Shown: positions 1-9,744 of the stretch, in pieces
Position numbering within the stretch: the first letter of the stretch is position 1
Layout of the letters: each line of letters begins with the position of its first letter
From: Dermatophagoides farinae
Taxonomy: Eukaryota > Arthropoda > Arachnida > Sarcoptiformes > Pyroglyphidae
NCBI RefSeq assembly: GCF_024713945.1
Contig: NW_027461515.1
Span: forward strand, 93,381-157,380
Direction: 5' to 3'
Length of the DNA stretch: 64,000 nucleotides
Notes under the pieces: generated by a model
What the model was told of the DNA's origin: nothing
What the model saw: only the letters and a program-made list of their open reading frames with translations
Databases searched by the model: none
Position numbers and translations under genes: made by a program

Positions 1-18
1 TTTTAAATTTACACTTAC

Positions 19-378
19 GTTTGTATCTCTAATGTATCGGCACTCATATTCGTCAAACAACTTTTTGGCTATGTATTTATCGTGTTCGGTCAGTGTAACT
101 GAGTCAGATATTTCATTCAAAAACTGGTAAAAAGTTTCGCTCTTTAAACAAGTTTCGAACGATCCCGCATATTTAAATGCATTTTTATATATGTTTTTTG
201 ACGTTTCTGGATAAACTTCATATTCATTTGAGAAGTCTGAGCTTTTTTTTTTTTCAACCAAACCGTGAATCGTCTGATTTTTCCCCAAAAAAATGCCGTT
301 TTTAAAAAACTTAAAATTGTTGGTATTCAATTCATTCTGGTCTTTCTTCGTGACTTTTCCGGTGCAATTATCAGTCAT
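19..378 (-). CDS. First exon of an unrecognised gene, truncated by the window edge
   Basis: On the minus strand an ATG at 378 opens 120 codons in frame, then reaches a GTAAGT donor at 18-13 exactly on a codon boundary. The donor matches the other introns here, so the rest of the gene lies beyond the window. The reading frame also stays open to base 1. The peptide is hydrophilic, Lys- and Asn-rich near the start, and becomes more ordered toward residues 60-120 (an aromatic, acidic helical stretch). I see no known motif and give no function. It lies head-to-tail upstream of nothing visible and is separated from the polymerase gene by about 80 nt. Confidence 0.6.
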
Positions 379-460
379 AAAGTCGAAAAATTTATTTAAT
401 TAATTTATAAGAATGCACAAATTTACGAACAATTTTGAAGCTTATAATTATATCACGAAA

Positions 461-3400
461 TTACAACAAGTAGCCATGAAAATTAGAGAAATCATTAAGT
501 CGAATAGTTCTACTCTCGAAACATCTCTCTATAAAATCTCTTATAGTCTTGACTATTTTATCTAGTTTGTTCTTTTCAATTGTTGGAACATAAAGCTGAT
601 CGTTAAAAACATTTTGTATTGTTGCAATTATATTGTTTTGTGTGTAATAATTATTAGTTACATAAATATCGGTTGATTCGCAGTTTGGACATACTAGAGG
701 TTTTTCAATTACCGAACAACAAGTTTTGCACTGGAATAGAAGTTCGTGAATGCCAGCTGTTTTTTCTCTAATAAACCATTTGATCGTTTTTATGACCAGA
801 TCTGGCGCGATTTCCTGAAAACAGTTGCCACAGAGCATGGTTTTATTAATTTTTGTGTTTTGATAGCCACAACTTTCGCATTTAATGGTCAAACGGAAAT
901 AATCAGTTGCGTTGTACTTCAAAAGGTCAATAGCGTTAAGTCTAGAATAAACTAAGTTGTCGTTTGTTCCAGACGTGTTCTTGTCTTGTGGGCTGCTAGA
1001 ATTGATTTTTAAATGATGAATTAAATTTTCAAGAGGGTAAATTTCTTCTAGCAATCGTTTTATGGGAGCGTACAGTTGGGCTTTGCAATACCAATCACGA
1101 TCAATTTCAAATTGGTTGTTACTTAAAAATTCAATAGGATGCACGGATCGTATGCCAGAAGGGTCTTGTTTGACAATTAAATACGGAATCCTAGAAAAAA
1201 CACTTATGTTAAATCCTAGTTTTTGCAATCTGCGTGCTATTTGTACTTGAGGAGAAGGATCGTTAGGTGGATAATCATTCAAAGGTTTGTTGAGTTGCCT
1301 AATAATTATGAAATCATCTATGGCTTGCGACGCGGATAGTTTTTTGTAAGCTTTGCTTAGAATCGTATCAATCTTCTCGATTCTCGTTATCTGATCGCTT
1401 TCTTCGAGCAATATGGCGTCCAGTAGCTCGTTTCCTACGTTTTTGCTCAAGTTACACCAGTCTCGACGAACAACATACAAACCTTTCTTTTCTACCACAA
1501 AACCATTATCAACAACCTTGGCTGCAGCATACGTTTTTTTTGCTGTAAGTAACATCCTCTTGAAAATATCCTCCAACTCTATTTCTAATAATTCATATTT
1601 ACTATTTACTTGTTTGATTACATTTTCAGCCAGAGCCACTGCTTGTTGATATCCGGTTGAAATTTCATTTGATGAATCTTTGAGTCCTGTTCCTATCATA
1701 ATACTATCGGTATCTCCGTAAACTATTCTCAAATTCATGTTAGTTTTCACAAAATCTGCAGTACTCTTCAAAATGTCTCTTCCAACGCTTGTAATCAAAG
1801 ACGCAAGCTCTTTAGAATAAAACCGGAAATTTGTGAATCCGAGAGAACCATACATAGAATTGGCAATGAGTTTTATAGCTTTTTGACGTATATTTAAAGA
1901 ATTGTACAAAGCTGGATTCGTAACTCGGTATTGATTCATCGATGATTTTATTTTTCGCCTCTTCTTCAAGAGTGTATCTAATATCACGGATAAAACTCCT
2001 CTTTCATTATTAGAATTACAGTTACATTCTGAACTGCTGTTTCCTTTATGGTTTTTATTTATTGTGGTGAAGTCTATGTTGTATTCAAGTATAATACTGG
2101 GGTATAACGATGCGAAATCTAAATATAAAATGTAATCATCGTGAAGTCCTTTGATTGGATCTAAAACCAATCCCCCGCTGTAGGTAGAAACTTCAGAAGT
2201 ATCGATTTGATTGGGATTGGGTAACAATAAGTTCCGTGCAATGAATTCACGCGTAATAATTAATTCGTTTCTCAAGGCTCTTTTACCTGTTGAACTATAT
2301 TCGATTGGAGAATTACTAATTATCGATAATTGCTTGATTGTTTCGAAAATTTCGAATTTATGTAACATCTGCAAATTCAGTAAAGGTTCCTGCAAACAAA
2401 CGTGAAATATTTTGTTGGTCAATTCTTCGAGTGTGTTCGCTTCAAACATTTTAAACAGCTGTAAAAAGTCAAATTGAGCTCGCAGCTCAGGACTTACAGT
2501 GTCATTCGGCTGAACATTTAGATTTTTAGATAGATTTGTTATTAATATTAAGGCCGTGCTGAACTCAAATTCATTAAGCAAGTATTTCGCGATTTTTTTA
2601 CTGATCGAAGACTCGACCAAGCTTGCGAAGCCCACTTCATTGGACCCACCTTTCATTAGATCGGCAACAGTTTGCTTAGAATCACAAATATAGTAGCTGG
2701 AAAACAAGTCGTTTTTTATTAAACGATTAATGTCCAGTAAGTCATGTTGAAGTATTAGCCTGCAAGCTGTAGTTTTGATATTTTGCGGGCAGTTATTAAT
2801 TAATTCCCAGAAGATGGGAAGGACTTGCGAATTGAACTCGTAACCAGTTATGATAACGGGATTCTTTAAGTATATGTAAGTAGTAACTTCTTCTAGAAAT
2901 TTTTCTAAGCTGTCGTAAAGTTTAAGCGATTTTAAAGTAGTGTCGAGAAATTTGCGCAAACAGGAATCGGCAGCTACGTATAAAAAAATCAATTGTTCAC
3001 CATCATTATTGTTGGTTGGAAGATTTGAACCCAAATCGTTACACAGGTCCGTGTAAAAAGTAGATAAAATGATGTAGGAAAAAGACTTCTCGTATCTTTG
3101 ATATTTTAACGAAACACTCATGATGCTCGAAAGAGGTTTTTTGTCAAAATCTAAAAAGTGAACTTTATGTTTCATGTAATCGATATGTGGAATTTCGGTT
3201 TCGAGAAAAATCCAAGCTGGTGAACCAACGTTTTTATGAAGGATATAAGACTGAGTAAGATTAAGGGATTCTTGGGTAACAAAGGGAAAACTTTGACTTA
3301 AACTTCTATCTTTCAATACAAGTTTATGATTAGAATAAAAAGAAAACAAATATTTGACGTGCTGAGATAAGCAGTCTAATTTTATATAGCTATACGTCAA

Positions 3401-4552
3401 ACACGAGTTAGGTTCTCTCAATTTAACGATGGAAATGAAATATGGTGGGACGTGTGATTTACTAATTAAGGCCTTATAAGCTTCATTCGAAGATATATAA
3501 TTGTCCAAGTCAAAATTAGGTCTTATAGATTCTTCGATTCTAAATAAATAAGAAGTCGGTACATTGTAGATGGGAATGGTCATGGGATACTGGTTCTGAT
3601 GGGGATCCATGTAAATACCATTCAGTACTAAAGTGTCATCACATGCTTTTTTAATACCCAGAAAATAGAATAAAACTCCTTTGAAATGCTTGTTTAAAAA
3701 ATCGTGTTTTAAGAAAGAATACTTGTCAAAAGTATTAATATGATCGGGTTTCAGAGTTCGAGTAGCAGACATTCTAATTGTTTTATTTGGTTTCGAAGCG
3801 GAGTGCGGTTTGTTATTATTATTATTTTGGATTGTTTTGCTTGCCTGGTTACTAGCTGTCATGTTACTAGTTTTTAAAATTTTATGCGCCACATTTTTCG
3901 TTTTGGGAGAATTAAAAGAATGAATGGCTTCAGTTTTTTTCTTTGTAGGCGTGTCTTCATTTTGAGACTTAATAAGTGGACTAGCATCTGAATTTGTAGA
4001 GCTAACCTGACTTAAGGATGAAATATATTCAGTTGAGAACGATGAAAAAGCGAAGCAATCAATATTTATATTTATAGAAGCTGAATAGTCTTTGTTGTAA
4101 ATCGGACTTTTGACCGGATCAAAATTCGTCTGACTGCTCAGATCAATGTAGTTCCGTTTGCAAATTGGAGTTCTGCAGATTGAACTAGCAGCAACCGATT
4201 CGTTCTCCGATAAAGCCGTGAATTCAGTATTTTTCACAGTGGTCAAATCATTAGAAACTGACGAAACACAACTTGAACACTGCATTGGCGTTAAACTATA
4301 AAAAGAGTTACTTGAGCTGGAATTAAGTACGTGCGATTCAAACGTTAGCTGTTTTTCTTCCGAAGAAGAGCTTTCCTTCTGAAAATTTATCGAATTTTCA
4401 GGATGTAAAGAGCGAAAGTAGTCCGTGCTAACATTTTCATTAATGAAATTATGTAAATTTAAATTTAGCATTTTGTTCGTACTAAAATCATGGTTATTTA
4501 ACCTATCTTGCGACTGATTTCTATGCAACAAAGAATCAAATGTTTGTGACAT
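461..4552 (-). CDS. POLA1: DNA polymerase alpha catalytic subunit
   Basis: Family B replicative polymerase that extends primase RNA primers in the polymerase alpha-primase complex in the nucleus. The 1363-residue protein has a low-complexity Ser/Asn-rich first 270 residues. Motif A DFASLYPSII lies near residue 810, motif B ANSMYGSLGF near 895, motif C YGDTDS near 945, and KKTYAA followed by GLYVVRRDWC near 1005-1025. Two C-terminal four-cysteine zinc modules lie near 1228-1250 and 1277-1300. The context around motif A and the VRRDWC block fit alpha rather than delta, epsilon or zeta. As known for the family, no proofreading exonuclease motifs are evident. Length is close to fungal and animal homologues (about 1460). 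A perfect GTAAGT...TTTTTACAG segment of 39 nt lies in frame at 2459-2497 and could be an intron; if spliced the protein loses 13 residues. Confidence 0.93.
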   Translation of the reverse strand: MSQTFDSLLHRNQSQDRLNNHDFSTNKMLNLNLHNFINENVSTDYFRSLHPENSINFQKESSSSEEKQLTFESHVLNSSSSNSFYSLTPMQCSSCVSSVSNDLTTVKNTEFTALSENESVAASSICRTPICKRNYIDLSSQTNFDPVKSPIYNKDYSASININIDCFAFSSFSTEYISSLSQVSSTNSDASPLIKSQNEDTPTKKKTEAIHSFNSPKTKNVAHKILKTSNMTASNQASKTIQNNNNNKPHSASKPNKTIRMSATRTLKPDHINTFDKYSFLKHDFLNKHFKGVLFYFLGIKKACDDTLVLNGIYMDPHQNQYPMTIPIYNVPTSYLFRIEESIRPNFDLDNYISSNEAYKALISKSHVPPYFISIVKLREPNSCLTYSYIKLDCLSQHVKYLFSFYSNHKLVLKDRSLSQSFPFVTQESLNLTQSYILHKNVGSPAWIFLETEIPHIDYMKHKVHFLDFDKKPLSSIMSVSLKYQRYEKSFSYIILSTFYTDLCNDLGSNLPTNNNDGEQLIFLYVAADSCLRKFLDTTLKSLKLYDSLEKFLEEVTTYIYLKNPVIITGYEFNSQVLPIFWELINNCPQNIKTTACRLILQHDLLDINRLIKNDLFSSYYICDSKQTVADLMKGGSNEVGFASLVESSISKKIAKYLLNEFEFSTALILITNLSKNLNVQPNDTVSPELRAQFDFLQLFKMFEANTLEELTNKIFHVCLQEPLLNLQMLHKFEIFETIKQLSIISNSPIEYSSTGKRALRNELIITREFIARNLLLPNPNQIDTSEVSTYSGGLVLDPIKGLHDDYILYLDFASLYPSIILEYNIDFTTINKNHKGNSSSECNCNSNNERGVLSVILDTLLKKRRKIKSSMNQYRVTNPALYNSLNIRQKAIKLIANSMYGSLGFTNFRFYSKELASLITSVGRDILKSTADFVKTNMNLRIVYGDTDSIMIGTGLKDSSNEISTGYQQAVALAENVIKQVNSKYELLEIELEDIFKRMLLTAKKTYAAAKVVDNGFVVEKKGLYVVRRDWCNLSKNVGNELLDAILLEESDQITRIEKIDTILSKAYKKLSASQAIDDFIIIRQLNKPLNDYPPNDPSPQVQIARRLQKLGFNISVFSRIPYLIVKQDPSGIRSVHPIEFLSNNQFEIDRDWYCKAQLYAPIKRLLEEIYPLENLIHHLKINSSSPQDKNTSGTNDNLVYSRLNAIDLLKYNATDYFRLTIKCESCGYQNTKINKTMLCGNCFQEIAPDLVIKTIKWFIREKTAGIHELLFQCKTCCSVIEKPLVCPNCESTDIYVTNNYYTQNNIIATIQNVFNDQLYVPTIEKNKLDKIVKTIRDFIERCFESRTIRLNDFSNFHGYLL

Positions 4553-4833
4553 TAAAATTAGCTAACAAAGCCTCAACTGCGTGTAGAGAACGGACTGAAA
4601 GTGATAAATTATACACCGTAAATTTATAAAAAATAGTATTAATTAAAAAATTTTCCACCATACTCGAGTATCGTATAAGGCACTAGCTCAACGCTAAAGG
4701 AAAAAAACTCTTGGAAATGCTCAAATATTTTTTTTGCATTCGTATTTAAAGTAACAGTGCTGTACGGTCGGGTTTTTTCAAATATGCGTAATCAAGTAAT
4801 GTTTGATAGCTCAATTTTTTTGATTTCTTAAAA

Positions 4834-5016
4834 ATGCTGGGAATATTTTATTGGATTTTTCTAATTTTGATTCTTTTAACAGTTATACTGTTTATCTGGA
4901 TGAGTTTAAAAACAAACGTTCCTTACATGATTGAGATTCCTTCTCGATACTTCCAAAACATCGAAAATAGTGCTGAGATGAAATTCATCGAAGCCACAGC
5001 AAAAAAAACTAATTAA
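4834..5016 (+). CDS. Small single-pass membrane protein, unrecognised
   Basis: A 60-codon frame starts at an ATG that follows an in-frame stop. Residues 4-24 form a strong hydrophobic helix rich in Ile, Leu and Phe. It is followed by a short soluble tail of about 35 residues with a Lys-rich end. It is divergent from the polymerase gene with 281 nt between starts. No splice donor is seen at the end, so it appears to be a complete single exon. The family is not recognised. It could be a small subunit of a membrane complex, but this is only suggested by its size and topology. The shortness and lack of homology keep confidence moderate. Confidence 0.4.
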   Translation: MLGIFYWIFLILILLTVILFIWMSLKTNVPYMIEIPSRYFQNIENSAEMKFIEATAKKTN

Positions 5017-5119
5017 AGACATATATGACTACATAGAATGTTCAGTTGAATCAGCACAAACTAAACAGTTGAATGCAATTACTGTAACAGATCGCTGGGA
5101 AAAAAGTGGTTTTCACTTG

Positions 5120-5513
5120 TTAATCAACTTCCCCAGCTTCGGTGTCAGCTGCACTTGGTTGAGCAAAGTAATGGTATAGGTCATCGTCCAGGCTAAATGC
5201 AGTGTGTCAGATGATAAACTTACCTTTCTTTTGTTAGGTCTTGTTTTTTCTGAAACTTGGGATAATCTTTTTGTTTAGAGCTTCGTTTTCGCTGCTTCTG
5301 CACGCTTGTGGTTTTTACAATGTTACGCTTGGGATTATTTTGCTTTTTGGGTTTGAATGATTGATCGTTCTCGTTGGCTATGGCTAGTCTAACGGCTTTA
5401 AGTATCTCACTTTCTGTCGGTTGTTTGTCTTTGTCATATCTGATAATCACAGGGACGAACACGACCTGTTCTCCGTTGACTTCACCCCGGACAGCTAGAC
5501 CTTTGTTAATCAT
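5120..5513 (-). CDS. Small basic protein with ALYREF/FoP-like C-terminal motif (two exons)
   Basis: Exon 1 is 5224-5513, a 31-nt intron occupies 5193-5223 and exon 2 is 5120-5192, giving 120 residues. Residues 1-50 are ordered, and 53-95 are very Lys/Arg/Gln-rich, as in RNA-binding proteins. Splicing creates the tail LTKESLDDDLYHYFAQ, which resembles the C-terminal UAP56-binding motif of ALYREF, UIF and CHTOP (T-x-E-x-L-D-x-x-L-x-x-Y). In those families the motif contacts the helicase that loads mRNA export factors. No RRM is present, so the protein is not a standard ALYREF. A role as a small mRNA-export adaptor is inference. The splice is supported by the GTAAGT donor, a TTTAG acceptor and continuity of the frame to a stop. 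Confidence 0.5.
5193..5223 (-). other. Spliceosomal intron, 31 nt
   Basis: Donor GTAAGT, acceptor TTTAG. An internal CTGAC resembles a branch-point motif. Phase 2. Removal extends the frame past an immediate stop into an acidic tail. Confidence 0.8.
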
Positions 5514-5850
5514 ATGTAAAGACAGCTATAAAGAAAAGAGAAAATTCTTATCTATTAATTAAAAAATATATAAAGTGATATTGATTAAGCAGATAAATAG
5601 TAATTTTAAAATTTAATTTTATTGGTATTTTAAGAAAATAAAAATTTTGCACGTAAATTTTTGATGTGCTCCAAAATTTTAATGCAGACAATTAATTTTT
5701 AGTTTTCGTTTTAACATTCGAATGTTTAAACCAAATAAAACTTTTATTAAGGAATAACAAATTAAACTATTTGGTTATACTTAAGACTTTTTGATTTAGT
5801 TAGATTAATTTAAACGGACTGATTATTACTGCTAGATCAAAATAACTTCA
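5514..5850. other. Divergent intergenic region, 337 nt, no gene seen
   Basis: This is the longest gap in the window, between the starts of two divergent genes. It is very AT-rich, with runs of T and A and no frame or RNA gene that I can support. It presumably holds two promoters. The 12-mer TTAGTTAGATTA at 5796-5807 also occurs upstream of the gene at 41416, which is weak evidence at best. Confidence 0.5.
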
Positions 5851-6715
5851 ATGAGTAGCACTGCTGATATATTATTCATAGCAATTCCTACTGTGTGCAC
5901 TGTATCGGTAAGTAAAATTGTTCAGAAATGTTGTTTAGGTGTTGATTGTAGTTATTTTTTATTTCGCAAATTTATCAAGAAAAAAGTCAAAATTCAATGA
6001 GGAGAAGCATCGAAAGGCCCATCTCGACGAGGAAATTTACAAGGCGGAAGATGAAAAGTTAGCCATTTTGGCAAAGCATATTGGGCTGAAGAAACTTGAG
6101 CGCAAGCGTAAGCTCAAAGAAAATGCGCAAAAAGAAGCTGCGAAAATGCACCAACAAGCCCAAAATCCTGTGATGTGGAACGGTCAATATCCAGTGAATC
6201 AAGTTGAAATCCCTGTGATCATTGATGCCGGTATGGTACCACCGCAAAACCAAAATCCTGGCGTTTATCAGTATACTCCAGAAGTGTGTGGCTGCCAAGA
6301 GCCTAACAACATCATGTATGCACAACAACCACAAGTGGCATATCATCCTGTTATCGATCAACCACATCCCGCAGATGTTTTTGTCAGTCCAGTTATCGGA
6401 TATCCGCCTGTTTCCGTTGTTGAACAACAATATCAGCCTCAACAATATATGATTGAGCAGCAATACCAGGCGCAACCGTCCGTGGCAGAACAACAACATC
6501 GCGCTCAGCAGTACGTGCAGGAATCTCCCTTAATGCCTGACAACTATCAGCATGTTCAAGCTAACCTTGACTCTGCTGACATTTATTTTTCACCTGCAAC
6601 GAAGAAGGAGGATTTGCCAAAGTGCCCGCCTCCTGAGGTGAAAGAAGGGTACGTAGTGGTACCTATGGTAATGACAACTAAGAAAAGCTTCAAAAAAAAG
6701 AAAAAAACTAAATAA
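5851..6715 (+). CDS. N-terminally membrane-anchored Q-rich repeat protein (two exons)
   Basis: Exon 1 is 5851-5907 (19 codons), a 31-nt intron is 5908-5938 and exon 2 is 5939-6715; the product is 277 residues. Splicing joins two hydrophobic halves into one membrane helix at about residues 8-31. A charged Lys/Glu helix follows (about 34-75). Then comes a Gln/Pro/Tyr-rich region holding three tandem 11-residue repeats of the form x-EQQ-x-x-x-Q-x-x-x at 6419-6517. The tail is Lys-rich. The family is not recognised. The topology suggests a short or no lumenal end and a long cytosolic scaffold, by inference. Codons look richer in G and C than most neighbours. Without the first exon the protein would start inside the helix. 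Confidence 0.65.
5908..5938 (+). other. Spliceosomal intron, 31 nt
   Basis: GTAAGT donor, TTTAG acceptor, phase 0. It sits inside the codons for the membrane helix of the Q-rich protein. Confidence 0.8.
6419..6517 (+). repeat. Three tandem 33-nt repeats encoding 11-residue units
   Basis: The three units translate as VEQQYQPQQYM, IEQQYQAQPSV and AEQQHRAQQYV. The DNA of the copies has diverged (CAA/CAG exchanges), so the peptide pattern is better kept than the bases. Confidence 0.7.
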
Positions 6716-6845
6716 CTTCTCAAATAACTACTTAATAACTTACGTGTAGGTGTAGCATTTATTATTAAACTAAAATTTCGCTTTAATTATCTATATAAAT
6801 TATCAAATAAAGTCTTTAAACATTCCTACTTCAAAAAAAATTTGT

Positions 6846-7760
6846 ATGATCACAGAAAACCTGTCTTGTAAAACTACCAAAGCGCCGAAAAAGTTCGGCT
6901 TAAATATTTTGCTAAAACATAGACCGCTTTGGAAATCGATCAATTTGAAACGAAGCGATCTAGACGGCTGCTGCGCGGAAGATGTAGCTATTTTTCCGCC
7001 TAAAAAAAGCTGGGCGTCTTTTCCGAAAAATAACATCGGTTTGCCCGACCTCAGACTACCTCATAAAAACTGGACCGAGGAAGAATTGAATTCTATACAA
7101 ATTACGCACTTGAAACCCAAGTGCTTTACAGATCATTGCGCATACATCTCAGTGTCTATACTAAGACTCTTGTACGATGTTTTCTCCGGTTACAAGTTTG
7201 GCTATATTACAGAACATTCGATGATCAATAGAGTGATTATCTTAGAAACCATTGCAGCCATTCCTGGAATGATCGGTGCTACCGTACGACACTTGCGTTC
7301 AATCAGACACATGATTCCGGACTACGGATACATTCACACGCTGCTTGAAGAAGCCGAAAACGAGCGTATGCACTTGATGACGGCTTTGCTCTTGAAAAAA
7401 CCTGGTATTATAACTAAAATTCTAGTTAACTGTGGACAAATATTTTTTGCAACCTTTTATGCAACGATGTATTGTTTATCGTCGAGATACTGCCACAGAT
7501 TTGTTGGTTACCTGGAAGAAGAAGCCGTCAAGACATACACTGGTATAGTGGACCACATTGACCAAGGTGACATTCCGGGATTTGAAATTCCAGCTCCGCC
7601 CGCGGCTCGCGCCTATTGGAACCTTCCTAAAAACGCTACTTTGAGAGACATCTGGCTGTCGATCAGAGCAGACGAAGCTCACCACCGTGAAGTCAACCAC
7701 GAACTAGGCGATATAGTTAAAATCAAAAATTCTATCAATCCTATTTTACCGGGACACTAA
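6846..7760 (+). CDS. AOX: Alternative oxidase
   Basis: Cyanide-insensitive ubiquinol oxidase of the mitochondrial inner membrane. It passes electrons from ubiquinol to oxygen without pumping protons. The 304-residue protein has all four family motifs with the di-iron ligands: LETIAAIPGM near residue 129, EENERMH-type NERMHL near 172, LEEEAV near 223 and RADEAHHREVNH near 275. The length is normal for fungal and protist forms. The first 40 residues are Lys/Arg-rich with few acids, compatible with a mitochondrial or mitosomal presequence. The ATG chosen is the first in frame. Presence of AOX implies a ubiquinol pool and an organelle that uses oxygen, but not necessarily a cytochrome chain. The gene appears richer in GC than its neighbours, which may reflect high expression. 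Confidence 0.96.
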   Translation: MITENLSCKTTKAPKKFGLNILLKHRPLWKSINLKRSDLDGCCAEDVAIFPPKKSWASFPKNNIGLPDLRLPHKNWTEEELNSIQITHLKPKCFTDHCAYISVSILRLLYDVFSGYKFGYITEHSMINRVIILETIAAIPGMIGATVRHLRSIRHMIPDYGYIHTLLEEAENERMHLMTALLLKKPGIITKILVNCGQIFFATFYATMYCLSSRYCHRFVGYLEEEAVKTYTGIVDHIDQGDIPGFEIPAPPAARAYWNLPKNATLRDIWLSIRADEAHHREVNHELGDIVKIKNSINPILPGH

Positions 7761-7801
7761 TTTTGTCTGTCAAAGTAATATATATTTGTAACAATAACTT
7801 T

Positions 7802-9556
7802 TTATGCATTTAAGTCATTTAATGGTACGTAATCTATTAAAGCTTCGTGTAGATGAACTGAATTGCTGTAGTAATTATCAGCGTCAGCTAGTGTGCATTT
7901 AAGTACCATATTGTAAATATCTTGCTGGTTAAAATGGTAGATATTGCTCATTAGGCTTATACTATCGTCTAGTTTATAGCTACATGACATAAGAAATAGT
8001 CTTTCGAGTCGCGTTATCGGGTTGAAGTCCCAGAAATTAGCAGGCAGAAGCAGCAAACATTCCAGTGTGTCGTCCGGGGTTGCTTGAACATTGGTAAATT
8101 TATCTATATTCTTAAAAAACAAGTGAGGCACCAAAACTGTGATTGCGGAAGGAAATAAAAGCGCGTTGAGCCAGGAAAAACTGCTTTTTTCTTCATTACC
8201 GGTCTTAAATGTCTTATTTGAAACTAAACCGTCTATGATGGAGTTGTATGCTAGTGAGAACATATATTTTGTTTCGGGATTATCTTTACTCACGAAGTCA
8301 ACATAGGTGCTAAAGTTTTTGGCGAAAAGTTGACGAGTTTCGTCACAGTTATATTTTTTTAAATCAAAGCTAGTCGCTATATCAGCTAAAGGAAGAATTA
8401 TGAGTGGAAAATTCGTCGGTAAAACGGCCCTTAAGATTGTATCTGTGAACTCAGTGTTATGTAAATGCTTGTGCACAGCGCTATGCAATTCCCAAATCGA
8501 AGAATGGATTCCTTTGTGTGCAATGAAATGCAGAATTTGGATTTTAAGTGTTTTAAACTTATTGATCACGAACTTCTCGTCAATATAATCAGAAGGTATT
8601 ATTGACGAAATCAGTCTGTGCTTGTGTTTCACGTCCTTTACAAAATTTTGCGACTGCACGTTGAGAGGTTTGTACCGGGTATTTTCTGATATAAGAGAAA
8701 ACAGTTGATAAAGAAAAAACGTGTTTTTCACTAAGCTCCGCTGCAGCTGCATAGCCATTTCCGGCGGAATCACCTCAGAAAAAGAATCCTGTATAATGTT
8801 ACACTCTGCCAACACTAGTTTAGTGTGGTGAATAAGTGCGAGCAACGAAAAACAATCAGTAGATGCATCTTGGTCGCGTTTAATACGTTGTATTAAAATT
8901 TGAAAAAAATCAACTAAACTGGAGTACTTCAAAATCAACAATCTTAGTTCTTCGGTTGTCTCGTCGAACACAAAAAAAATAGGCAAGTAAGCAATCAAGT
9001 AACTTATTATTCTGAGTGACGAAAAAGTGATGAGTTTGTTTTGGTCTAAGAAGCAGGGCAAAAGCTCATTTATTTCATTTATTGACGGCAGTACCGATAA
9101 AATATTGTCGTCGCTCGAATGATTTACTAATCGTTCGCTTTTTCGAGTAGCTTTTGTCTTTGTAAAGTCCAAAAGTTTGAAGTAGATATCGTGAATTTGG
9201 GGAAAGTATTCGCGAGTGTACAAAAAGTTTTTCACTGTACTCAGAAGCACGCAGTTGGCGACGTCGTTTGAAGCTGTCTGTTCAAGAGAAATCAAATGCA
9301 TTGGCTTATTCGGTGTGTGTACGGATATCTTGTAATTGATTTGGTTTGTGTATACATAGTTATACCTGGTGTTTGACGTAGATTCAGAATGTTTGCCACC
9401 AAAACGCCCATCAAGCATAGAACTGTGAGTGAGCTCTAATTTGCATGTTTTGTTCTCTTCTAGCTGCGTTAAAAGATCATCAAAGTTTTTTTTTTCGATC
9501 GTCCAAAAAACAATTTTCTTATTTATCAGATTCACAACAGGTGTAAACGTTGACAT
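7802..9556 (-). CDS. Unrecognised 584-residue, mainly helical protein
   Basis: A single long frame, convergent with AOX with a 41-nt gap. The sequence alternates short amphipathic and hydrophobic segments throughout, as in alpha-solenoid scaffolds. It has no signal peptide and no clear membrane helix. The start is rich in beta-forming residues (first 100), with a disordered Ser/Asn patch near 50-65. I recognise no catalytic motif. A nucleoporin, Mediator or vesicle-tether subunit would look similar, so no function is assigned. A GTGAGT...CTAG candidate inside (about 8290) would break the frame and is not used. Confidence 0.6.
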   Translation of the reverse strand: MSTFTPVVNLINKKIVFWTIEKKNFDDLLTQLEENKTCKLELTHSSMLDGRFGGKHSESTSNTRYNYVYTNQINYKISVHTPNKPMHLISLEQTASNDVANCVLLSTVKNFLYTREYFPQIHDIYFKLLDFTKTKATRKSERLVNHSSDDNILSVLPSINEINELLPCFLDQNKLITFSSLRIISYLIAYLPIFFVFDETTEELRLLILKYSSLVDFFQILIQRIKRDQDASTDCFSLLALIHHTKLVLAECNIIQDSFSEVIPPEMAMQLQRSLVKNTFFLYQLFSLISENTRYKPLNVQSQNFVKDVKHKHRLISSIIPSDYIDEKFVINKFKTLKIQILHFIAHKGIHSSIWELHSAVHKHLHNTEFTDTILRAVLPTNFPLIILPLADIATSFDLKKYNCDETRQLFAKNFSTYVDFVSKDNPETKYMFSLAYNSIIDGLVSNKTFKTGNEEKSSFSWLNALLFPSAITVLVPHLFFKNIDKFTNVQATPDDTLECLLLLPANFWDFNPITRLERLFLMSCSYKLDDSISLMSNIYHFNQQDIYNMVLKCTLADADNYYSNSVHLHEALIDYVPLNDLNA

Positions 9557-9744
9557 AGCAAACTAGTATTAAAATCCTGCTTTCAACTATTTAATCAAGC
9601 AGTAGTCTGTAATGTTAAATAAACTTCAACACCAGTAGTAAGGTTAAACATTACGCTACCAAATATTTAAAATTTTTCTTTTATAAAATTATCTAGTTTT
9701 ATCAATTCTTCAGCGTAAATTTGGGAAGACACTAGTTATGTACA

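Noticed and set aside
6059-6499. 146-codon antisense frame opposite the Q-rich protein
   Set aside because: It mirrors the biased codons of the repeat region, and the plus-strand gene has a spliced start and a consistent frame.
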